Below are positions 1 through 5,085 of a stretch of DNA of 5,085 nucleotides, in pieces. The position numbers and the translations under genes were made by a program. Source of the DNA: Acidobacteriaceae bacterium (lineage in GTDB: Bacteria; Acidobacteriota; Terriglobia; Bryobacterales; Bryobacteraceae); assembly GCA_019245255.1 (NCBI GenBank), contig JAFARV010000845.1, forward strand, positions 1 through 5,085, read 5' to 3'. The notes below the pieces were generated by a model. The model searched no databases. It saw only the letters and a program-made list of their open reading frames with translations, and was not told the DNA's origin. Every line of letters begins with the position of its first letter. The first letter of the stretch is position 1.

Positions 1-335
1 GAGACGACAATGAGTAGGCCCTGGTTATTTGATTTTGGTCCAACACCCCATTTCCGGCCAAGGTCCAGAGCGAAATCGCCAATGGGCTCATCGCCGAGTT
101 TCTGGATGGTTACGACGGCGAACTGTGCGCCGAGTTGCCTATCGATCTGGGTGCAGAGCTCTTCGAGTTTCTGTTTGTCTTCCGGATTTATGACGTGAGC
201 GAGATCGCTGACGTAGCCGGCCGGCTTCGGGAGAGAGTTGAGGTCGACCTGCGGCGCCCCGGTTAGAGCACAACAGAAAACAGAGACGATTGCCGGCAGC
301 AACCGCCAGCCAAGGCCCCGCGAGCGTAAACACAT
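1..335 (-). CDS. Secreted TPM-domain protein (YgcG/DUF477-type), C-terminus cut by window edge
   Basis: Reading the minus strand from an ATG at 335 gives 111 residues with no stop before the left edge. Residues about 1-27 look like a Sec signal peptide: Arg residues at 4, 6 and 11, then a hydrophobic run LLPAIVSVFCCAL, then a small-residue cleavage region near TGA. From about residue 38 the protein follows the TPM domain pattern: GYVSDLAHVINPEDKQKLEE, then a helix, then GAQFAVVTIQKLGDEPIGDF, then a KWGVG..SNNQGLLIVV stretch. TPM domains are found in envelope proteins; some bind metal or have acid phosphatase activity, and plant TLP18.3 acts in photosystem II repair, so the exact role here is open. 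Whether a C-terminal membrane helix or Gly-rich tail follows cannot be seen. An in-frame GTG at 341 is the only alternative start, because a stop lies three codons before it. No clear Shine-Dalgarno is visible. The domain call is firm; the function is not. Confidence 0.85.
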   Translation of the reverse strand, partial: MCLRSRGLGWRLLPAIVSVFCCALTGAPQVDLNSLPKPAGYVSDLAHVINPEDKQKLEELCTQIDRQLGAQFAVVTIQKLGDEPIGDFALDLGRKWGVGPKSNNQGLLIVV

Positions 336-498
336 GAACACACGAGCTTAACAAGAATACGAAAAAACCACAGTCGAAGTTCAGGGACGCGCTTCGGTTT
401 TGCGCGGTGCCCTTTGCGCTACTGAAGCATGCTGTACGTCACGATTCCGAGCGATTATGTGTTGTCAGCGGGTGAGCGCCGCAGCGCCAGTGTGGGGT

Positions 499-789
499 TT
501 AACGCGTGGAAGTGGTGTCGGTCGGATGCGGTGTGCCGTGCGCCTGACGCGTCCGATGCTTTTTGGTCTTCGATTTGGTACTGGTATCGGTGCTCTGTTG
601 CGTATCAGGGCTCGGTCCCGGAGTGGGATTGGGGGTTTGACTGGCGTCAGGTTTATGGGCTTCAGAAGGCTGGGCGTTGTTCGGATTTGCACGATCCGCT
701 TTGAGGTCCGGACTTTTCGTGTCCTGGGCTGAGATGGTACTGGAGCCTAACGTCAGGGCACCAGCGAGCAGATAGATTGCGGTCCTCAT
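499..789 (-). CDS. Small secreted Thr/Pro/Ser/Lys-rich protein, function unknown
   Basis: This is a 96-residue reading frame starting at ATG 789 and ending in TAA at 499-501. Residues 1-21 (MRTAIYLLAGALTLGSSTISA) are a textbook Sec signal peptide with an A-x-A-like ISA cleavage site before QD. The predicted mature part is about 75 residues with roughly 14 Thr, 11 Pro and 8 Ser, no aromatic residue, no Cys and a single Leu, so it should be disordered. It runs from a mixed Asp/Lys/Asn segment through a Pro-alternating stretch (TPNPTPGPSP) into a basic patch (KSKTKKHRTR) and a Thr-rich tail. I recognise no family. The frame stays open upstream to 915, but that would bury the signal peptide, so the internal ATG is preferred. 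It is transcribed away from fsr and lies 163 bases upstream of the TPM gene on the same strand. A periplasmic or surface role is an inference from the signal peptide alone. Confidence 0.7.
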   Translation of the reverse strand: MRTAIYLLAGALTLGSSTISAQDTKSPDLKADRANPNNAQPSEAHKPDASQTPNPTPGPSPDTQQSTDTSTKSKTKKHRTRQAHGTPHPTDTTSTR

Positions 790-846
790 GTTCTGGCTGA
801 CAACTTCTGAGGGCGTTCGGTTACGCCTGCCTTCTACACTGGGTAG
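790..846. promoter_or_regulatory. Divergent promoter region between the small secreted gene and fsr
   Basis: These 57 bases separate two divergent start codons and so must carry the promoters for both, if both genes are real. On the plus strand TACACT at 835-840 matches the -10 consensus at 4 of 6 positions and would place transcription start at about 847, exactly on the fsr ATG. CTGACA at 797-802 is a 5 of 6 match to a -35 box but is 32 bases away, too far to pair with it. No convincing minus-strand promoter is seen. The assignment rests on position more than on motif quality. Confidence 0.35.
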
Positions 847-2127
847 ATGGGAGGCATGACAGGGAACCCCGAAAAGACCGCATTTCGAATTCTTCTTGCG
901 ATCAGCTTCTGCCATCTTCTGAACGATCTCGTTCAGTCGCTTATCCCGTCAATCTATCCGATTCTGAAGAGTTCGTTCGGGCTGAGCTTCGCCCAGCTCG
1001 GTGCGTTAACCCTGACCTATCAGTTAACGGCCTCCTTGTGTCAGCCCTTTATCGGCCTGTATAGCGACCGGCGACCGAAACCGTACTCGCTGCCTATAGG
1101 CGTGGGCTTCACTTTGGGCGGCTTGCTGCTGCTTGCGATAGCTCCGGATTTTGCGATGCTGATTGCGGGCGCGGCATTGATCGGGCTTGGGTCGGCAGTA
1201 TTCCATCCCGAATCGTCGCGGGTCGCGAGGCTGGCGTCTGGGGGGCGGCACGGGCTTGCGCAATCCACTTTCCAGGTCGGAGGAACGTTTGGCGCTGCGC
1301 TCGGGCCACTGCTGGCGGCGATCATCGTGCTCCCGCACGGTCAACGCAGCCTATCGTGGTTCTCAGTTACGGCGCTGTTTGCTACAATTCTGCTTCTCAG
1401 AGTGGCCAATTGGTATAAACAGCATCTTGCGGAGGTCTCGAGCAAGCCGAAACGGCAGCCACTTGCCCCGGTGTTGCCGAAGAAAACGATAGGTATCTCG
1501 ATCGCAGTCCTGATCGCCTTAGTCTTCTCTAAGTATTTCTACTTGGCAAGTTTGACCAGCTACTACACTTTCTATCTAATGAGTAAGTTCCACCTAAGTA
1601 TCAGGGACGCTCAGTTGTATCTGTTTCTGTTCCTGGCGGCAGCGGCGGTGGGCACGTTTGTCGGCGGTCCGATCGGCGACCGGATTGGCAGAAAGTACGT
1701 GATCTGGATCTCGATCCTGGGAGTTCTCCCTTTCACATTGGCGCTGCCCCATGTGGGCTTGTTCTGGACCAGCGTACTAAGCATCATTATCGGGTTAGTT
1801 TTGTCTTCCGCCTTCTCGGCGATTGTTGTTTACGCGCAAGAGCTGATGCCGGGCAAGGTGGGAATGATCTCAGGATTATTTTTCGGACTTGCTTTCGGCA
1901 TGGCTGGAATCGGGGCAGGGGTGTTGGGAGACTTGGCAGATCACACCGGCATTGAGTTCGTTTATAGCGTTTGCGCTTATCTGCCCGCCATCGGGCTGCT
2001 CACCGCGCTGCTGCCCAATATAGACGGCCCCCGGGCGAGATTTCCGCGGGCGATGGCCGAAGTCGTTACTCCATCCAGCCCTGAGCTTTCAGAAGTTGGC
2101 GGAAACCCGGGCTATCGAGCGAAATAG
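847..2127 (+). CDS. fsr: MFS efflux transporter, fosmidomycin resistance protein family
   Basis: This 426-residue inner-membrane protein follows Escherichia coli Fsr (about 406 residues) along nearly its whole length. Hallmarks are HLLND at 23-27, SLIPSIYP at 31-38, FHPESSRVAR at 119-128 followed by SGGRHGLAQS..QVGG at 131-146, a hydrophilic central loop at about 190-212, SKYFYLASLTSYYTFYLM at 228-245, the second-half signature GGPIGDRIGRKYVIW at 273-287, and VYAQELMPGKVGMISG at 328-343. About twelve hydrophobic helices are visible. The family exports fosmidomycin, an inhibitor of DXP reductoisomerase in the MEP isoprenoid pathway, by proton antiport; the natural substrate is unknown. A second ATG lies at 856, with GGGAGG at 849-854 too close to act as its ribosome binding site; ATG 847 has no good site either. 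Both begin before the first helix. The last 20 residues lie in sequence shared with the convergent LMF-family gene, and the tail after the final helix (about 390-426) is longer than in the E. coli protein. Confidence 0.95.
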   Translation: MGGMTGNPEKTAFRILLAISFCHLLNDLVQSLIPSIYPILKSSFGLSFAQLGALTLTYQLTASLCQPFIGLYSDRRPKPYSLPIGVGFTLGGLLLLAIAPDFAMLIAGAALIGLGSAVFHPESSRVARLASGGRHGLAQSTFQVGGTFGAALGPLLAAIIVLPHGQRSLSWFSVTALFATILLLRVANWYKQHLAEVSSKPKRQPLAPVLPKKTIGISIAVLIALVFSKYFYLASLTSYYTFYLMSKFHLSIRDAQLYLFLFLAAAAVGTFVGGPIGDRIGRKYVIWISILGVLPFTLALPHVGLFWTSVLSIIIGLVLSSAFSAIVVYAQELMPGKVGMISGLFFGLAFGMAGIGAGVLGDLADHTGIEFVYSVCAYLPAIGLLTALLPNIDGPRARFPRAMAEVVTPSSPELSEVGGNPGYRAK

Positions 2128-3517
2128 TGGGGAAGTAAGTACCGGCCAAGGTTCTGGTCCACCACGCTCCGGTGCGCTTATGCTCTTCGGGGTTTGTGAA
2201 GTGATACTCGTACAGCTGGGCGCGAATGTATTTGGGCGGCTTGTTGGGAAAGGGATTCGTTCGAATGAGACTGAGGACATCTTTATCGCCCTCGAGCAGT
2301 TTCGCCACAAAGTTCACAAACCATGGATAATCCTGATAGCTGGACATAGCAGCGAACCACATCAACCAATCCAGCCGCAGATGGTAGGGTGCGACCTGGG
2401 GAGGGATCCGGCGCAGGTCTCCGGGCTTTGCCTTGAATTCATACTCCTTCCATTTGGTTGCAGATGTGATCACCGCGTCCGCGGTTCCTTCCACGATCAC
2501 CTCATAACGGGGCCGCGTGATACTACCGAAAGCTCCGTATGTTCCCACCAAATGTAACGAGTTGAAGCTCGTGTTCATGATCTGTCGTGGTGAGGCCATA
2601 TTGATGACAACGGGAATGCTCATCAACACAACAATCCCAGCCATGCCATAGCTGGTCCACTGGAACACCGGTCCGGGCGAATGCATTTCCGGACTTCGCA
2701 GCGCGAGATGAAGAAACTGGCGATCAATCGTTGAAAAGGCGATCACGACGGTCAGCCAGTTCAACCAGGAAAGGTTGCCGCTGATGATAATTGTGAACTG
2801 AAACGCGATAGTAATGACACCGGCGATACCGGCAATCGGCTGTGGAAGGAAGTAGAAGAACGGGACAAGCAATTCCGAGAAATGGTTGAAAAGGACGCCA
2901 CCCTTGTTGACCCATTGCGGAGCCCAATGACACATCCAGCTCAGTGGATTCGGCATCGGCTGTGTTTCGTAAAAGTAGTTCAGGCAGGTCAAGTCGCGCC
3001 AGCACGGATCTCCGCGCAATTTGATCAGTCCCGCGCCAAACATTATCCGGAATAGCAGCCAGCGGAAGAACCAGATTGAGACTTGCTGAGGCGCTACGCG
3101 GTTGCTGCCGAGAAACATCGCGAAGAAGCAGCACTCGAGTAGAATCGATTCCCATCCGAAGCCGTAGAAGGTCTGCCCGACGTTGACAAACGAAAGGTAA
3201 ATTACATAAATTGCCGCCCACAGTGCGACATTGACCCAGGTGTTGAGACGCTCCGTTATGCCAGCGATAACAAGACAGGAGAGAGCGATGCCGATCCAGG
3301 ATGCCGTCGTAAAAGCAATATCGCGCGGGAAGAAGAAGAACAGGCTTGGGGTTTCGCGGAATGCAACGCGGTGGACAAACAGGGGCACCGGCAGGAGCCC
3401 ACGTTCGCCTAACAGCGGGCGAAATTGATTGGCCGCGACGATAAATGCGACGAGGCAAATGACTCCAATGCCGCGCAGCAGCAGCAAGCGAGTGAGCCAG
3501 AGGCCCCGAGCATCCAT
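2066..3517 (-). CDS. Lipase maturation factor (LMF1/LMF2) family membrane protein
   Basis: This is a 483-residue protein counted from ATG 3517. The N-terminal two thirds is polytopic, with hydrophobic helices from about residue 15 to 310. The C-terminal part is soluble. Family landmarks are YGFGWESILLE at 118-128, RIMFGAGLIKLRGDPCWRDL at 157-176 followed by LNYFYETQPMPNPLSW at 179-194, TYGAFGSITRPRYEVIVEGT at 326-345, and WKEYEFKAKPGD at 356-367 followed by PPQVAPYHLRLDWLMWFAAM at 372-391. In vertebrates LMF1 is an ER membrane protein needed to fold dimeric lipases such as lipoprotein lipase; the role of bacterial members is not established, and no lipase gene lies in this window. An upstream TTG at 3544 would add nine residues (MSRSAVYSD). 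I prefer ATG because the following DARGLWLTRLLLLRGIG resembles typical family N-termini and neither start has a Shine-Dalgarno. The gene ends in TGQGWME-like sequence (KAQGWME) inside the end of fsr, a 62-base convergent overlap. Confidence 0.93.
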   Translation of the reverse strand: MDARGLWLTRLLLLRGIGVICLVAFIVAANQFRPLLGERGLLPVPLFVHRVAFRETPSLFFFFPRDIAFTTASWIGIALSCLVIAGITERLNTWVNVALWAAIYVIYLSFVNVGQTFYGFGWESILLECCFFAMFLGSNRVAPQQVSIWFFRWLLFRIMFGAGLIKLRGDPCWRDLTCLNYFYETQPMPNPLSWMCHWAPQWVNKGGVLFNHFSELLVPFFYFLPQPIAGIAGVITIAFQFTIIISGNLSWLNWLTVVIAFSTIDRQFLHLALRSPEMHSPGPVFQWTSYGMAGIVVLMSIPVVINMASPRQIMNTSFNSLHLVGTYGAFGSITRPRYEVIVEGTADAVITSATKWKEYEFKAKPGDLRRIPPQVAPYHLRLDWLMWFAAMSSYQDYPWFVNFVAKLLEGDKDVLSLIRTNPFPNKPPKYIRAQLYEYHFTNPEEHKRTGAWWTRTLAGTYFPTISLDSPGFRQLLKAQGWME

Positions 3518-3585
3518 GTCTGAGTAGACAGCGGATCGGCTCAAATTGGATCGGCAGCACTATTCCGTGGTAGCTCGAGTTTGCG

Positions 3586-3591
3586 ACTATA
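3586..3591 (-). promoter_or_regulatory. Candidate -10 box for the LMF-family gene
   Basis: The minus strand reads TATAGT here, a 5 of 6 match to the bacterial -10 consensus. It would start transcription near 3579, about 60 bases before ATG 3517. The hexamer 18 bases upstream of it is TTCCGG (3615-3610), a poor -35 match, so the call rests on the -10 box alone. Confidence 0.25.
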
Positions 3592-3629
3592 GCCTATGGT
3601 TTTGCGGTTCCGGAAAGCGCGGCATCCGA

Positions 3630-3651
3630 TACCGGTCTGCGGTACCATAAT
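3630..3651 (+). promoter_or_regulatory. Dyad plus candidate -10 box just upstream of the PHP gene
   Basis: TACCG at 3630-3634 and CGGTA at 3640-3644 form a perfect 5-base inverted repeat with a 5-base spacer. It sits almost against CATAAT at 3646-3651, a 5 of 6 match to a -10 box that would place transcription start near 3658, only six bases before the ATG at 3664. A repressor bound to the dyad would block this promoter. Both elements are short, so this is a suggestion only. Confidence 0.25.
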
Positions 3652-3663
3652 CTAACCCGATTC

Positions 3664-4557
3664 ATGATCGACCTGCACTGCCATACGACGTGCTCGGATG
3701 GGACGAGTACGCCGGCTGGACTGATTTGTGAAGCCGCGGCGGCAGGTATTGAAGCCATTGCCGTCACTGATCACGACACCATTGCGGGGTACGCGCCAGC
3801 TGCGGAAGCGGGGCGCAGGATGGGGATCGAAGTGATTTGCGGTGTCGAGTTGAGCTGCAAACCCTCAGCCGAACAGATGGGACCGCGCCTCCCTTCGGTG
3901 CACATTCTCGGTTACTTCCTACAGGGGGAACCCGAGCCAGGTTTTCGTTACTGGTTGAGTGAAATGCAGCGAAGCCGCCAGGCGCGGAACTTCGCCTTGA
4001 TTGCTCGCCTCCGGGACCTTGGGGTAGCAATCACGATCGGAGAGGTCGAGGAGATCGGCGGGTCCATGTGCGGGCGTCCGCACTTCGCGCGCATTCTGGT
4101 GGAGAAGAATTACGCTTCGTCGCGGCAGGATGCATTTGACCGCTACCTGGCGGACGGGGCGAGTGCCTCGGTTCATCGCGACGAGCCATCGGTAATCGAG
4201 GGAGTCGAGCGGATTGCCCGCGGCAGCGGCATTCCCGTGCTTGCGCACCCGGTCCGCCTGCCGGAATGTGACGAGGGCGGTTTGAACGCCTTTCTGTCGC
4301 CGTTGATAGAAGCCGGGCTGAAGGGAGTTGAAGTTTATCATTCCGACCATTCGCCCGAAGACGAGGCGACATTCCTGAAGGTCGCAGAGCGGCACAGTCT
4401 AGTTGTGACCGGCGGATCCGACTGGCATGGCGCTAATAAGCCGGGCGTCGCCCTTGGGATCGGGAGCGGCAGACTTTGTCTTCCGTACTCGATGCTTGAC
4501 AAGATGCGGCGGGTGCAGGCGGAGATGGCGAGCGCCGGACACTTGCCACGATCGTAG
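3664..4557 (+). CDS. PHP-domain metal-dependent phosphoesterase, RNase AM / YciV type
   Basis: This 297-residue cytoplasmic protein is close in length and layout to E. coli YciV (RNase AM, Rnm), which removes 5' nucleotides from short RNAs and also acts as a 3',5'-nucleotide bisphosphate phosphatase. The PHP metal site is complete: DLHCHTTCSDG (H5, H7, D12), VTDHDT (H37), GVELS (E62), VHILGY (H80), VLAHP (H195) and GSDWHG (D253, H255). The inserted helical segment at about 95-180 contains GRPHFARILVEKNYASSRQD at 137-156, the RGHFARFLVE-like block of the YciV group, and GVEVYHSDHSPED at 221-233 is the usual strand before the last metal motif. The ATG at 3664 sits directly before the first motif, as expected, but has no Shine-Dalgarno. 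It is divergent from the LMF-family gene and convergent with the ATP-grasp gene. The family call is firm. The exact substrate (RNA 5' ends or small bisphosphorylated nucleotides) is not decided by sequence alone. Confidence 0.93.
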   Translation: MIDLHCHTTCSDGTSTPAGLICEAAAAGIEAIAVTDHDTIAGYAPAAEAGRRMGIEVICGVELSCKPSAEQMGPRLPSVHILGYFLQGEPEPGFRYWLSEMQRSRQARNFALIARLRDLGVAITIGEVEEIGGSMCGRPHFARILVEKNYASSRQDAFDRYLADGASASVHRDEPSVIEGVERIARGSGIPVLAHPVRLPECDEGGLNAFLSPLIEAGLKGVEVYHSDHSPEDEATFLKVAERHSLVVTGGSDWHGANKPGVALGIGSGRLCLPYSMLDKMRRVQAEMASAGHLPRS

Positions 4558-4571
4558 AGCCTTACCGGACT

Positions 4572-5085
4572 CTATGCGTCAGGTCGGTCGCGGGGCGGTA
4601 GGCTTGCGCCAAAGTCTCGCTGGATGCGGTTCGCGTAGTCGGCCACGAGATTCTCGACGCGCGTGCGGTCCCGCGATCGAATGATCAGTCCGATATGGTA
4701 GGCGCGATCCATGCGCCAGACAATCTCGGGATCGCTGTACCGCGAAGTGTCCGGGCGCTCCTCGCGGGAGAGCGAGACCAACAGGCCGGCGTAGTCTGCG
4801 CGTGGCTGCGGCAGCGTGTATGGATTCCCGTTTTGAGCGGATTCGATTTTTGCCCACTCCGCCCACAAATTGACGCCGGTAGCGGCTTCAATCAAATCGG
4901 AAATATGGGCTCCTCCGACGCGGGCCGACGTTTCAAGGAAATAGAGCTGGTTGTCCGCCTCCGCAAGGATGAATTCCGTATGGGAAGGGCCGTTTTGCAA
5001 CTGAAACGCATTGAGCAATCGGCTGTTCATTTCGAGAAGCTGCGTAGCCAGTTCGCTGTTGCGATGAAGCACTTCTGTTGTAAAC
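4572..5085 (-). CDS. ATP-grasp domain ligase, C-terminal part (N-terminus beyond window)
   Basis: The minus strand is open from the right edge to a TAG at 4572-4574, giving 170 residues of a longer protein. A GTG at 5072 falls inside the conserved domain and is not a real start. The ATP-grasp metal- and nucleotide-binding core is visible: HTEFIL at fragment residues 35-40 (E37) and YFLETSARVGGAHI at 49-62 (E52, R55, G57, G58), followed by DLIEAATGVNLWAEWAKIE, a helix block typical of carboxylate-amine ligases related to carbamoyl-phosphate synthase and biotin carboxylase folds. Family members use ATP to form an acylphosphate and join it to an amine or another nucleophile; the substrate-choosing N-terminal half is outside the window, so no substrate can be named. 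The last 70 or so residues form a small alpha/beta tail with YHIGLIIRSRDRTRVENLVA. It ends 14 bases from the convergent PHP gene. Confidence 0.88.
   Translation of the reverse strand, partial: FTTEVLHRNSELATQLLEMNSRLLNAFQLQNGPSHTEFILAEADNQLYFLETSARVGGAHISDLIEAATGVNLWAEWAKIESAQNGNPYTLPQPRADYAGLLVSLSREERPDTSRYSDPEIVWRMDRAYHIGLIIRSRDRTRVENLVADYANRIQRDFGASLPPRDRPDA

Larger units (their letters stand above)
3518..3663. promoter_or_regulatory. Divergent intergenic region upstream of the LMF-family and PHP genes
   Basis: This 146-base region separates the two divergent start codons. It holds a direct repeat of GGATCGGC (3533-3540 and 3548-3555, starts 15 bases apart), a TTCCGGAA palindrome (3608-3615), and a dyad TACCG-N5-CGGTA (3630-3644). 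Candidate -10 boxes face each way: TATAGT on the minus strand at 3591-3586, and CATAAT on the plus strand at 3646-3651. No strong -35 element matches either box. Promoter function is inferred from the gene arrangement; the individual elements are short enough to occur by chance. Confidence 0.4.

Noticed and set aside
354..359. TATTCT on the minus strand as a -10 box for the TPM gene
   Set aside because: It is a 4 of 6 match with no -35 element at a usable distance.
362..396. Possible terminator after the small secreted gene: CGAAG/CTTCG arms followed by a T6 run on the minus strand
   Set aside because: The stem is only 5 base pairs with a 12-base loop, and the T run starts several bases after the stem. 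It is too weak to call.
400..732. A 110-codon plus-strand open frame opposite the small secreted gene
   Set aside because: Its product is rich in Arg, Cys and Met with no domain pattern or signal. The minus-strand frame has a clear signal peptide and ordered composition, so this is an antisense shadow.
790..915. Extension of the small secreted gene upstream to a start at 915
   Set aside because: It would place 42 extra residues before a canonical signal peptide and overlap the beginning of fsr.
2724..3560. A 278-codon minus-strand open frame overlapping the LMF-family gene
   Set aside because: It is out of frame with a protein that carries all the family blocks, and its product is low-order and Arg/Cys-rich. 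It is a shadow frame.
3919..4395. A 158-codon minus-strand open frame opposite the PHP gene
   Set aside because: The plus strand encodes a complete PHP metal site in this stretch; the minus frame shows no recognisable pattern.
1..5085. CRISPR array, insertion sequence, phage genes, tRNA, defence or toxin-antitoxin system
   Set aside because: No regularly spaced repeats, terminal inverted repeats, transposase or integrase motifs, or paired small toxin/antitoxin frames were seen on reading both strands.

Overview
The window looks like ordinary chromosomal DNA from a soil or sediment bacterium. The combination of a TPM-domain secreted protein, a bacterial lipase-maturation-factor-like membrane protein, a small secreted Thr/Pro-rich protein and mid-50s to about 60% GC (by eye) makes Acidobacteriota my best guess. 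That placement is an inference from gene content and style; no rRNA or marker gene is present to confirm it.

Layout, left to right. (1) 1-335, minus: N-terminal part of a secreted TPM-domain (YgcG/DUF477-type) protein, cut by the left edge. (2) 336-498: a 163-base gap with no supportable gene or clear signal. (3) 499-789, minus: a 96-residue secreted, Thr/Pro/Ser/Lys-rich protein of unknown function. (4) 790-846: a 57-base divergent promoter region. (5) 847-2127, plus: fsr, a major-facilitator efflux pump of the fosmidomycin-resistance family, complete. (6) 2066-3517, minus: a lipase maturation factor (LMF1/LMF2)-family polytopic membrane protein, complete, whose 3' end overlaps the 3' end of fsr by 62 bases. 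(7) 3518-3663: a divergent intergenic region with candidate promoter elements and small repeats. (8) 3664-4557, plus: a PHP-domain metal-dependent phosphoesterase of the RNase AM / YciV type, complete. (9) 4572-5085, minus: C-terminal part of an ATP-grasp ligase, cut by the right edge and convergent with the PHP gene across a 14-base gap.

The genes alternate in strand (two minus, then plus, minus, plus, minus). Only the two leftmost could share a transcript, so there is no sign that the window encodes one multi-gene system. Each gene has a recognisable housekeeping, envelope or resistance role of its own, apart from the small secreted protein. No CRISPR array, insertion sequence, phage gene, tRNA or rRNA is visible. 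I do not see an undescribed multi-gene system here. The points most worth a second look are the small secreted protein, the bacterial LMF-family protein with no lipase beside it, the overlapping convergent gene ends, and hints of near-leaderless starts upstream of the two complete plus-strand genes.
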